Positions 1 through 10,100 of a stretch of DNA of 42,639 nt are shown here, piece after piece. How positions within the stretch are numbered: the first letter of the stretch is position 1; the number at the start of each line of letters is the position of its first letter. Made by a program: the position numbers and the translations under genes. The stretch covers positions 1 to 42,639 of the forward strand of contig NZ_CAUASN010000021.1 of the NCBI RefSeq assembly GCF_958431955.1, written 5' to 3'. Under the pieces are notes generated by a model, which was not told the DNA's origin, ran no database searches, and saw nothing but the letters and a program-made list of their open reading frames with translations. The DNA is from an uncultured Adlercreutzia sp. Its GTDB lineage: Bacteria > Actinomycetota > Coriobacteriia > Coriobacteriales > Eggerthellaceae.

Positions 1-1
1 G

Positions 2-334
2 GGCATCGAGTGCGTGTCGTCCACCACGCTCATCGCGAACCTCATCGAGGAGGAGGCCCTCCTCGGCAGCGTGTCGGTCGTCTCGTCGCTCACCCACGGC
101 AACGTGGCTCTCGCCGAGGTGGTCGTGCCGCGCATGCGCCGCTTCTCCAACGAGGATGGCGTGCTCATCGAGGAGATCCCCCTGCCGGCCAACGCCCTCA
201 TCGCGGCGGTGGCCAACGGCAGCGATGTGGAGGTCGCCAGCGCCGAGACCTTGCTGTTCCCCGGCGACAAGGCTATCGTCATCGCCGATGAGGACGTGCT
301 CGACGACGTGCGCCAGGCGTTTCGGAGCCTGTAG
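2..334 (+). CDS. TrkA-family potassium uptake protein, C-terminal fragment
   Basis: The reading frame is open from the window edge to a TAG at 332-334, so this is the last 110 residues of a gene that begins upstream. The fragment starts GIECVSSTTLIANLIEEEAL and ends in a compact alpha/beta unit with the run LLFPGDKAIVIADEDVLDDV. That fits the RCK_C (TrkA-C) regulatory domain that closes cytoplasmic TrkA/KtrA-type subunits of K+ channels and transporters; the phrase about a large or processed value being handled (GDKAIVIA) is typical. The NAD-binding Rossmann part would lie upstream. The next gene starts directly after this stop codon, which suggests translational coupling. Internal GTG at 14 is not the true start. 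Family assignment is moderately sure; the partner membrane subunit cannot be seen. Confidence 0.75.
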   Translation, partial: GIECVSSTTLIANLIEEEALLGSVSVVSSLTHGNVALAEVVVPRMRRFSNEDGVLIEEIPLPANALIAAVANGSDVEVASAETLLFPGDKAIVIADEDVLDDVRQAFRSL

Positions 335-2296
335 GTGCCTGCTTGCCAGCGACATAGGACGCCGGGCGCGGGAGCGTCCCCCGTTCGGCAGGCGGCACGC
401 GCCCTCGTCGCGGCCTGCGCTCTTGCCATGGTGTGCGCCTTGGGGCTGCCGCACGCGGCGTGGGCGGCCGATTACCGGTGCGCCGAGGTGGATCTGGTGG
501 CCCATGTGGAAACCGACGGCGCGGTGTCTATCGTCGACCAGCGCATCTTCGAGTTCGAGGGCTCCGAGCGCGAGACGCTCAAGTGGCTCTACGAAGGCTT
601 CCCGGACGACTCCTCGCTCACGGTGGAGCGGGTGCGTATGGCGCCGGTGGACGCGGACGGCGCGCTCACCGAGGAGTGGATCGACCTTCCCGAGACCACC
701 TTCCAGCTGGCCTGGCGCGACGGCGGCGGCCCCGAGGGCGACGCCTGGGCCTACGACCGCTTCCAGCACCGGCTCTACGCCTTCGTGGAGAACCTGCCCG
801 GGCGGGTGGTGTTCGAGGTGGCCTATCGGGTGGAGGGCGCCGTGGTGGCCTACGACGATGCGGCCGATTTCCAGTGGCTCTACGTGCCGCGCGACTACGC
901 TGTGGCCCTCGACAACGTGACGGCCGAGGTGGTGCTGCCCGTGGGCGCCGACGATACGGTGCGCCCGGGCGACAACGTGTACGCCTGGGGCCACGGGCCG
1001 GCCGACGGCAGCGTGGACATCGCGCTGGACGGTTCGGTCACCTTCACCGACCCGGAGGTGCAGCCCTCCCTGTTCGCCGAGGCCCGCGTGCTGTTTCCCG
1101 TGGAGTGGCTTGGCAACCTGAGCGACGAGGCGCGCCTGGCGAACCAGGGCAACCCCCAGTACTACTGGACGCCCAACTACGAGGCGGAATGGGTCGACCG
1201 CGACGCGTACCGCTCGATCATCCGCCTGCGGCTCGTTATCGGGCTTTTGGCCGTGGCCGCCCTCGTGCTCGTCGGCGCGCTTGTCGTCTACGCCCGCTGG
1301 GGGCGCGAGCGGCCGCCGGCCTTCACCGACGACTACTGGGACGGCCTGCCCGACGAGCGCTTGGCGCCGGCGGTGATGGGCCGCCTGTGGCGGTGGAACC
1401 ACGAGAGCCCCGACGACATGGTGGCCACGGTGCTCGACATGGTGCGCCGGGGCGCCCTCACCGTGCGCCGCGACGACGACGGCCGGCCCCGCGCCCTCGT
1501 GCTGCTGCCCGACCTGACGGTCACGGCAGCCGGTCCCGCTGCGGGCCCGGCGGCGCCGGCCGCGGACGCCGCCGCGGCCGGCGATGCGGCATCTGCCGGA
1601 GATACCGCCGCGGCCGATGCCGACGATGCCGCCGCAGCCGAGGGCGCCGCCGCGCGCTCCGACGCCGAGTCGGCGCTCGACGGCGCCACGCTGCGGCTGC
1701 TGCGCACCCTGGCCGAGGGCGCCGAGGAGGTATCGGTGGAGCAGCTCGCCGCCTTCGCCCGCGCCAACCCGGCGGAGTTCCTCAGGGCCGAGCAGGCCTG
1801 GCAGCTGAGCCTCACCGCCCTGGTGGAGCCCTACGGCTTCTTCGACGGCGGTTCGCGCCGCGCCCAGCGGGTGGTGCTCGTATCCGCGGCCCTCCTGGCG
1901 GTGCTGGGCGTTGCGGCCGTCTTCACGCTCGGCTGGCTGCCGGGCGCCCTCGTGCTCGCCGCTGCCGCGGCCACGGCCGTGCTCGGCAACTACACCATGC
2001 GCCGCTCCGTGGAGGGCAACGACATCGTGGCCCACGCTAAGGCCCTGCGCAACTGGCTGCGCGACGGCGGCGTGCGCGACGAGCCCTACCGCCCCGAGCT
2101 CGTCATCTACGCCTACCTGTTCGGCGTTCCCGAATACGCCGAGGAAACGGGCGCCACGGTCACGGGCCAGCCCGTCGCCGCCGGTGCTATCATTCCCGTA
2201 ACCCCGGCGGCCGTCCTGGGCTACCTGGCGCCGCGGCTCTCCCGCGCCCTCGGCGATGCCCTGCGGGCGGCCCACCACCGCGCCGAGGTGTCCTAG
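335..2296 (+). CDS. DUF2207-type membrane protein
   Basis: This 653-aa protein begins with GTG immediately after the previous stop; a GGAG at 324-327 lies seven bases upstream and supports it. An N-terminal signal segment (about residues 18-45, ending PHAAWA) is followed by an extracellular beta-rich domain of about 240 residues. A membrane helix follows at about 293-318. Next comes a cytoplasmic stretch with WDGLPDERLAPAVMGRLWRW and DMVRRGALTVRRD, the layout of DUF2207 (YciQ-like) proteins. A low-complexity Ala/Asp linker sits at about 395-445, and two more helices at about 512-551 precede a cytoplasmic tail. The function of DUF2207 proteins is not known. ATG at 428 is a possible later start but would shorten the signal peptide. 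Family call is fairly sure; role unassigned. Confidence 0.8.
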   Translation: MPACQRHRTPGAGASPVRQAARALVAACALAMVCALGLPHAAWAADYRCAEVDLVAHVETDGAVSIVDQRIFEFEGSERETLKWLYEGFPDDSSLTVERVRMAPVDADGALTEEWIDLPETTFQLAWRDGGGPEGDAWAYDRFQHRLYAFVENLPGRVVFEVAYRVEGAVVAYDDAADFQWLYVPRDYAVALDNVTAEVVLPVGADDTVRPGDNVYAWGHGPADGSVDIALDGSVTFTDPEVQPSLFAEARVLFPVEWLGNLSDEARLANQGNPQYYWTPNYEAEWVDRDAYRSIIRLRLVIGLLAVAALVLVGALVVYARWGRERPPAFTDDYWDGLPDERLAPAVMGRLWRWNHESPDDMVATVLDMVRRGALTVRRDDDGRPRALVLLPDLTVTAAGPAAGPAAPAADAAAAGDAASAGDTAAADADDAAAAEGAAARSDAESALDGATLRLLRTLAEGAEEVSVEQLAAFARANPAEFLRAEQAWQLSLTALVEPYGFFDGGSRRAQRVVLVSAALLAVLGVAAVFTLGWLPGALVLAAAAATAVLGNYTMRRSVEGNDIVAHAKALRNWLRDGGVRDEPYRPELVIYAYLFGVPEYAEETGATVTGQPVAAGAIIPVTPAAVLGYLAPRLSRALGDALRAAHHRAEVS

Positions 2297-2351
2297 CCGC
2301 CCCCGCCTGGCGACGCCACGCCGCCTTCGACCCTTCGAGAGAGGAAGCCCC

Positions 2352-2879
2352 ATGAAAGAGAAGTCCTTCGAGCCCGGCCGCGACAACATCGTGCTCATCG
2401 GCATGCCCGGCGCCGGCAAGTCCACGTTGGGCATCGTGCTGGCGAAGATCCTCTGCATGAATTTCGTCGACGCCGACCTGCTTATCCAGCAGTCCTGCGA
2501 CAAGTCGCTCCAGCGGCTCATCGACACGCTGGGCCCCGACGCCTTCCTCGAGATCGAGAACCAGGTGCTCTCCGAGATGAGCTTCGAGCACTCCGTCATC
2601 GCCACAGGCGGCTCGGCCATCTACAGCGAGGCGGCCATGGAGCACCTGGGCCAGATCGGCCGCGTGGTGTACCTGAAGATCAGCTTCGAGGAGCTGAAGG
2701 CGCGCCTGGCCGACTTCTCCGAGCGCGGCGTGGTCATGAAGGGCGGCATCGGCATGAGCCTGCGCGACCTGTACGACGAGCGCCTGCCGCTGTACGAGAA
2801 GTACGCCGACATCACCGTGGACGTGAACGACCTTTCCATCACCGCCGCCGCCCGCAAGGTAGCCGCCGCCCTGAAGTAG
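2352..2879 (+). CDS. Shikimate kinase-like P-loop kinase (divergent)
   Basis: A 175-aa NMP-kinase-fold protein. The Walker A motif GMPGAGKST is at about residues 17-25 and FVDADLLIQ matches the acidic shikimate-binding strand of AroK enzymes. ATG at 2352 follows a good GAGAGGAAG ribosome-binding site. Two AroK hallmarks are altered. The GGG substrate motif reads ATGGSAIYS, and the Arg of the usual FR-x-x-E motif is missing (FLEIENQVLSEM). The lid region carries ERGVVM rather than an R-P-L-L type motif. It may phosphorylate another small alcohol. No other aromatic-pathway gene is nearby. It converges on the LuxR gene with a 55-nt gap in which no clear terminator is visible. The superfamily is certain; shikimate as substrate is doubtful. 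Confidence 0.75.
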   Translation: MKEKSFEPGRDNIVLIGMPGAGKSTLGIVLAKILCMNFVDADLLIQQSCDKSLQRLIDTLGPDAFLEIENQVLSEMSFEHSVIATGGSAIYSEAAMEHLGQIGRVVYLKISFEELKARLADFSERGVVMKGGIGMSLRDLYDERLPLYEKYADITVDVNDLSITAAARKVAAALK

Positions 2880-2934
2880 GCCTCGCTTCTGCGTCGTGGC
2901 TGCTTCCCTTTCGAGTCGCGGCCGCTTCTCGCTA

Positions 2935-3906
2935 TCAGCCTGTTTGTGGGGAGGGGTTAGGGGTGTCGTCGCGCGAGAGAGCTTGGATGAGCTCGGCTTT
3001 GCTGTGGACGCCCATCTTCTTGTAGGCGTTCTCGATATGGAACTTCACGGTTCTCTCCGATAGAAAGAGCAGCGCGGCTGCCGAGGCTCGCGTGTGACCC
3101 TCGAGGATAAGCCCCACTACTTCCTTCTCCCGTTCGGAGAGCCCATATTCATCCATGCGCCTCAGCCGCTGGTCGCGCGGGCTCTCGGGGTCGGTTTCGG
3201 GCTGAGCGGGGCTTCCTTCGACCTCCGCAGAGGTGCTCTTTTCCGTGCTCGGCCCTCCGCCTGCACGGGCAGGTGCGCTGCTGGCCGCGCCGGGATCTTT
3301 TTCCGACTCCAGGAAGAGCCTGACGCCCGGCTCCCACAGGATGGGGGTGTAGCTGCGCGACAGGCCGGGGAGAAGCAGGAGCTCGCACGAAAGCAGCGGG
3401 GCCACGATGTAGACGACCTGCAGGATGCACGGCGCCGTGGATTGGATGATCATATCGGCGGCGATGGCCGCGAAAATGGCCACGGCTACGGTGATGGCCA
3501 TGGCCTTCTTGGTGGTCGCGCGAAGCGAGAAATACAGCGAGAGAAGCACCGCGGCCGCGCAGAAGGACACCAGCGGCACGGTAACGGGGATGAGGACATC
3601 GTAATTGCTCGGGTTGAGGAGCGCGATCTGCGCAAGGCAGAGCACCGATCCCCCGAGGGAGGCGCCCCCGACAATTTCGGCCTCCGCGACGCCGCGCCTC
3701 GTCGCCGGCATCAAATCGAATACCAAGAGGGCGACTATCAGCCCGAGACACTGCAACAGCACGATGCTCAGAAGGCCGGCGCTCAGCAGATCGTACTGGC
3801 CCAGAGCAAACGAACTGCCGAAAAGCCAGAGGAACACGGTGGCTAGGGCGAGGCAGTTACAGATGCTGGGAAAACAAGATTGTGGAGTTGTTCGCTTGCA
3901 ATTCAT
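2935..3906 (-). CDS. LuxR-family regulator with membrane N-terminal domain
   Basis: A 323-aa protein on the minus strand and the only one of that orientation in the window. Residues about 17-190 hold roughly six hydrophobic helices with short loops. A disordered Ala/Pro/Ser/Glu linker follows (about 205-250). The C-terminal 65 residues form a GerE/LuxR helix-turn-helix (LSEREKEVVGLILEG, then LSERTVKFHIENAYKKMGV). There is no receiver or autoinducer domain, so the membrane part is probably the sensor; this architecture is abundant in Coriobacteriia. It is transcribed divergently from the giant surface-protein gene at 4182, and a 17-bp palindrome lies between them. The likely role is control of the 4182-23031 gene series. 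Ligand unknown. Confidence 0.9.
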   Translation of the reverse strand: MNCKRTTPQSCFPSICNCLALATVFLWLFGSSFALGQYDLLSAGLLSIVLLQCLGLIVALLVFDLMPATRRGVAEAEIVGGASLGGSVLCLAQIALLNPSNYDVLIPVTVPLVSFCAAAVLLSLYFSLRATTKKAMAITVAVAIFAAIAADMIIQSTAPCILQVVYIVAPLLSCELLLLPGLSRSYTPILWEPGVRLFLESEKDPGAASSAPARAGGGPSTEKSTSAEVEGSPAQPETDPESPRDQRLRRMDEYGLSEREKEVVGLILEGHTRASAAALLFLSERTVKFHIENAYKKMGVHSKAELIQALSRDDTPNPSPQTG

Positions 3907-3926
3907 CAGCCCATAGTGTAGCAGAT

Positions 3927-3946
3927 TTATTCACAAGTAAGAATAA
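3927..3946. promoter_or_regulatory. Short dyad upstream of the LuxR gene
   Basis: TTATTC at 3927-3932 and GAATAA at 3941-3946 form an inverted repeat with an 8-bp spacer, 20 nt before the LuxR start codon in an AT-rich patch. It could be part of the regulator's own promoter or an autoregulatory site. Six-base arms in AT-rich DNA can arise by chance. Confidence 0.25.
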
Positions 3947-3988
3947 TTTCTTGATCACGTCGGCTCTCTGAACTGGCGAAACTTGAAA

Positions 3989-4033
3989 CTGTCCATTATG
4001 GACAGGCGTAAATTATATTCATCTGAGTATAAT
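3989..4033 (+). promoter_or_regulatory. Palindromic operator and -10 element upstream of the giant surface gene
   Basis: Positions 3989-4005 read CTGTCCATTATGGACAG, a perfect inverted repeat with 8-bp arms around a single central T. A consensus TATAAT follows at 4028-4033, but no good -35 hexamer lies 16-18 bases upstream of it. If transcription starts near 4040, the dyad centre lies at about -43, the position used by LuxR-type activators that replace a weak -35. The remaining leader to the ATG at 4182 is about 140 nt and contains a CCCCGC/GCGGGG stem at 4073-4100. An alternative -10, TATATT, is at 4014-4019. Confidence 0.55.
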
Positions 4034-4181
4034 GCATTGCCAAGATGCAACCATTCTGTAGTGAAACGGTTGCCCCGCAGCGCAGTGCCGCGTAGCGGGG
4101 TGTCTCACGCGTTTGGTAGACGTTGGAATGCGCAGCGCGGTGGAAGCGCGCTAGGAAGCAAGCAAGGAGAAAGGAAGCGAC

Positions 4182-7100
4182 ATGGCACATGTGCGCGGAG
4201 GGTTGAGAAGATCGCGGGAGGAGGTGAAGCACCAACTCGTCCGCACGGGATGCGCGGCTGCGGCCTTGGTATCGCCGAGGCTCTTGCGCGTGTTCCTCGC
4301 GGCGTTGCTGTGCTTCTCCCTGGTTCCCCTGTCGGCCCTGCCCGAGAAAGCCTATGCGGCGACCCAGGAGACCTACTATTCCCACGGGACCATATCCCAG
4401 ACGGCCCTGAACTCCGAAGGCGCCGATCTGGGTACCGACATTACGCTGAACGTCGGCGAGTCCGTCGATATCGAGATCTACCCTTACCAGCATGTGCAGT
4501 ATAAAGGCTGCAATATGGCTAGGTGCATGGAGTATGGGTGCGACGACGTCGACCCGATGTACACCGGAGGCAAGTGCTTTACGGAGGGCCTCGGCTGCTC
4601 TTGCGACCAAACCCCCGTCGTGCGCACTGCGAACGTAAGCACCGAGGTAAGCGGCGAAGCCGATGTCGTGTCTGTGGGCGAGGTGCGCTACGACGCCCTT
4701 ACCGCGAGCGCGAACACCTTGGGCCACATGTCGAAGGCCAGCATGGCCGTGAGCGCCGTGAAGGCCGGCACCACCTCCGTTACCGTGACCACGGCCATGA
4801 AGAACGCTGTTAACGACGAAGTGTCCATGTGGAATCCGTGCACCAAGACCTACCGCATCACGGTGGTCGACCCCGCCGCCGAGGGCGGCGCGGGCGAAGG
4901 TGACGGCGACACCGGCGACGGCTCCGGCGATTCCGGCGACGAGGGCGACGCCGACGACGGGGAGGATGACAGATCCGTCATCGCCGGCGATTGCGAGATA
5001 ACCGAGGGCGGCACTTATTCCTTTGCTTCCAACCTCACCAGCGCCACCGTTTCCGTCAAGACCACCGATCCGGTGGAATTTGTCGGCAACGGCATCGGCG
5101 GCGGCGCCATCAACTACGTCACCATCGACAGCGTCGTCGCGGGTGCCGACATCACGCTTAACGGCGTGGTGATGTACAACGCGAACGATCATGCTGCCAA
5201 CTCCCTGAGCTTCACGGGCGCTGGCAACACGCTCACGCTGAAGGGGCAGAACCAGCTGCAGGTGTGCTATAACAACGGCGACGACAAGGCGCTGGTTCAC
5301 GTTCCCAAGGGTGCGTCGCTCACTATCAACGGCGATGGCGAGCTGTACATGATGAAGCACTCCTACGGTGCTGCCGGCATCGGCGGCGACCAGGGCGAAG
5401 CGTGTGGCGATATCACGCTGAACGGCCCTCGCGTTTACGCCACGGGCGTGAACGGCGGCTGCATTATCGGAGGCGACAGCACGACGCAGCAATCCGGCAA
5501 GTTCTCCTTGAACGCCGGCGAGCTCGCCGTGCATCCCGCGAGCGGCCAGCCGGCGCTCTGCGGCTTCAGCCAGGTGGCCCTCAACGGCGGCGTCCTGAGC
5601 GTCGTGATGGGAGACGGCTCCAGCACGAACGTGGCTCCGGCCATCTGCGGCTACGACAACAAGGGCGCAGGCACCCTCGTCTTCAACGGCGGACTGGTGC
5701 GCATGCAGCCCGCAAGCAACTTCGATGTGGCATCCGTCGACAACGGCGGCAACGCGACCAAGCCACTGTTCATCAACCCGGCGGAGGTCGCCGGTGCTGC
5801 TGACGCCTACCAGATCAGCCTCGACGGCAAGCAGGTCTACTCGGGCGACATGGTGGTCTCCTTGCACAAGGGTTCTGCCGACGATGCCTTCGCCACCAAC
5901 CCGAATACCTGGTCGAAGGCACTGAGCACGGAATACTACCTGCTCGTCACGCCTGAGAGCCACACCATCGATGTGAACGGAACGACGCTCTACGTTGCCT
6001 ATGAAGAGGGCACCGGCTTCACCACCAGCACCGAACCGCCCGCATCTGACGAACCGGGGGACCCGGCATTGGTGGACGGCGCGTACGTTCTGACCGACCA
6101 GGCCGACCTCGTCTGGTTCGCGGCCAAGGCCCAGGAGGTTCCGACGGCGAGCGCCGTGCTGGCCAACGACATCGCCCTGGAGGACGGCGTCCTCCCGAAT
6201 CTGGCGCCGATCGCCGCGAACGTGTCGAACGCCGAAAAGGGCTTCGCGGGCACACTCGATGGCGCGGGCCATGCGATCCTGGGCGTCGCGGGCTTCGCGA
6301 ACGCAGCCTATCCGGGCCTGGTGGGCGTCCTCTCCGGTGGCACCGTCAAGGACCTGGCCATCAAGGGCGCGGGAGAGCCCGTCACTGTCGCAGGCACGGC
6401 GGGCGTGTTCGTGATCAACTCCTACGGCGGCGCCATCGAGGGCTGCACCAACGAGGTCTCCCTCTCAGGCGCCAAATCCATGGCCGGCATCCTCTACAGC
6501 GCGAACAGGGACACCAAGGTCACCGGCTGCGTCAACAAGGGGAGTCTGCGGAGCACGTACACAAGCGGACTCGTTGGCGGCATCGTCGCGACCAACGCGG
6601 TCACCACGGCCGACCAGGCCCTCATGATCGAACGCTGCGTGAACGAGGGCGACGTGTCCGCCGCGTATATGGGCGGCGGCATCGTGGGCAAGAACGGCGG
6701 GGTGCTCGCTGTCTCCGAGAGCTGCAACCTGGGCTCCGTCTCCGACAGTTCCAAGCGCACCTCCAACCAGGTGATGCACATCGGTGGCATCGTCGGCTGC
6801 CAGCAGTCGACCAGGGCCACGTCCATCACGGACTGCTACAACGCAGGCGACATCAGCGTGGCGCTCTCCACTTCGACGATGGCCATCGCCGGCGGCATCA
6901 TCGGGTATGCGCAGACGGGCAGCCCTGTCGTCACGGACTGCTTCACCACGGGAGCGGTGAACACGTTCGACGGGTTCGCCGGCGCGTCGGGCACGTTCAC
7001 TGGCAAGGCGCAGAACGCCAACATGGCACCCGCTGCGGAGAACTCCTACTACCTCGCGGGTGTCGGGAACGGCGCGATGGCCGGGGCCGACCTGGAGGGT

Positions 7101-10100
7101 GCTTCCGCCGTCTCCGCGGAAGAGCTCCTTTACCTTGCGGGCGCCCTGGGCGATCCGTTCGTGAACGACGCCGTCACGGGCCACCCGGTCTTCTCCTGGC
7201 AGCCCCACGAGGAGCCCGGCTCTTCCGAGGGAATGGATCCCGGCGTCAATGTGACCACGAGCTCCCTGCGCTTGCGCCACAACGGCAACGGCGACGATGA
7301 GCCGAGCTGGGCGAACATCGGCCTCGAGGGCGCCACGCCCGAATGGGCCGCCGCGGTCACGGGCATCAAGGTGACCTCCGCCGCCGACGAGTCCTATTCG
7401 GTGCGGGTCGCCCGCGCCGATGCGGCGGGGACCAAGCCCGCGGGCGGCCTGTTCTCCTTCAACAGCGACGAGGCCCCCACCCGGATCTCGATCGGGCGCA
7501 ACGCGTCCAACCCGGTGTTCGTGGTGAACCCCGGCGAGGGCGAGCCGTTCGACGTGGCGGGCATGCGCGGCACCACCACCTACCCGCAGTCGCAGGTCTA
7601 CACCGTGACCGTCGAGGCGGAGGGCTACGAGCCGGTGACCGCGGACATCACCTTCTACACCGGCTCCTCCGACACCTTTACCATCTGGATCGTGGAGGAA
7701 GGCGAGGACGAGCCCATGGAGGTCGCGGTCCTCTCTGCGGAGGACATCGCGGACATGTCCTCGTTCGCCAACGGCTCCTCCCAATGCGGCATGACCGGCT
7801 TCAGGACCTTCTCCGCCGTGGGCGCGCCGGTGGCCGACCTCCTCGATTCCGTCGGCATCGAGTACAGCGAGGACGACGCCTTCAAGCTGCAGACCACCGA
7901 CAACTTCGGCTCCACGTTCACCTACGACCAGCTGTTCGGCGAGCGCTACTTCCTGCAGTCGGTCTACGACGACCCGGAGGTGGCCGAGGTGTACAACCGC
8001 CTGGCCTCCGACGCCTCCGCCGGCTCGGACACCGAGCTGCGCCGCCTCCTGGCGAGCAAGGCCAAGGAGGCCGGCACCGTCGCGCGCCCGATGATCTCGG
8101 CCAACTACGCCGAGACCATGATCTCGGGCGAGCAGGTGGGCAACACGCCCGTCCCCACGGAGGGGAACACCTTCGTCGACGCCCTCACCGGCGCCGAGAA
8201 CCAGTACCGCTTCACCTACGGCATCGCGCTCGTGCAGGAGGACGAGACCGTCACCTTCGTCACGGGCGACGGCGCCACCGAGGTGGCCCCGCAGAAGGTC
8301 AAGAGCCACCTCATGACCTCCACGGAGAACACCACCATCAAGTCCACCTACTGGAACAACGGCATCATCATCTACCGCGGCCAGGGTTCTGCGCCTGCGG
8401 AGAGCGACGCGGCCGACGCCATCGCGAAGCCGGCCGACCCCACCCGCGAGGGCTACGAGTTCGCGGGCTGGTACGCCGACGAGGCCTGCACCGATGGCAA
8501 CGAGTTCGACTTCGAGGCCAACGACGGCACCGTGGACGAGGACACCACCCTCTACGCCAAGTGGGTCGAGGTCGAGAAGACGCCCGATTACGGCACGCTT
8601 CAGATCGCCGTCGATAACGGCAACGAGGGGTACCAGTACGTGGCCACGTCTATGGGGCGCAACCCGGCGGCCCAGGTTGGCTTCGGCCTCGTGCCGAGCT
8701 TCGTGGGAGGCACCGAGGAGGCCGACAACGCCGCGCGCAAGCAGGCCATGACCGATTGGGCCGCTGCGGTGACGTCGGTGACGGTTGCTCCGGTGAGCGC
8801 TGAAGGCACCGTTGCGGGCGACGCCATCGAGCTGACTGCCAAGGAGCTGAGCGAGTGGGTTTCCGAGCTTCGCGACCCTGCCACCGATGTGCTGCCCTAC
8901 TACAGCCTCACCGCGCCGGCCACTACCGGCAAGGTAACCATCAACGTACCCATCCAGCTGTTCGGCGCGACCAGCACCGATGCCTACAAGTCGCTGCAGC
9001 TGACCATTAAGGCCGACGGCTACGACGACGTGGAAGGCGTCATGAACTACCGCCACATCGGCGCCTCCGAGCTGACCGTCCGCGTGAAGGACGCCGCCGA
9101 CGGCGCGGTGACCAAGTCGATCACCCTGTCCGAGGAAGACCTCAAGGCGCTGCCGGTGCAGCACGAGATCGAGACCTCCGCCAACTGCGGCATGGCGGGC
9201 CTGCGCTCCTACATGGCCGAGGGCGTGTACCTGACCGACGTGCTGAAGGCCGCGGGCATCAACTTCACCGAGGGTATGGATATCTACATCCGCACGACCG
9301 ATATGGCCACCACCAACGACGGCAATGGCGGCACCGAGGATGCCTACATGGGCTCGGCATGCTTCGACTATGCCACGCTCATGGGCGTGGAGCGCTACCA
9401 CTACCCGGCGATGTGGGACGCCACGCCCCGCGACGAGCTGGACGGCAAGAGCATCTACGAGATGCTGGCCGCCGACCGGGGCGCCTGGAAGTATGGCGCT
9501 AACGACACGCTGGCCGCCCTGATCGGCGAGAGCGCCCAGAAGGTGGAGAGCCCGGTTATCGCCTGGGCTTGGAACGAGGGCATTGTGGCCTGGGATGGCA
9601 CGAACCCGGCTGCCCAGGACTGGGGCGAGAACACCTACAACCCCTACACGTCGCACGAGACCTTCCGCTTCCTGTTCGGTATGAAGCGCAACGCCGACGG
9701 CAGCATCGCCGACGACAACACCACGTTCAGCAACACCTACGGCGTGTTCGGCATCGACATCATCGCCAACGGCAACTCCACCGAGCTGCCCGACGAGCCG
9801 GTTGATCCCGACGAGCCCGTCAACCCGGACGATCCGGACGAACCCGTCAACCCGGACGATCCCGACGAGCCCGTTACCCCTGAGAATCCGGACGAGCCTG
9901 CCGGCCCCGAGGATCCGACCGATCCCGAAAAGCCCGCTGCCCCGGGTCAACCGGCCGGCCCGACCGATCCGGACAAGGGTGACGAGGGGGATGCCAAGGA
10001 TCCCACGCCGACGCCGGCCCCCAACGGATCTCAGAACATCGTTTACAACTACTACACGACCAACAACAACACGACGAACAGCACGACCAACAACAGCACG

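Noticed and set aside
3996..6272. 758-residue minus-strand frame spanning the LuxR/giant-gene intergenic region
   Set aside because: No start context or domain; it overlaps the promoter and signal-peptide region of the real gene.
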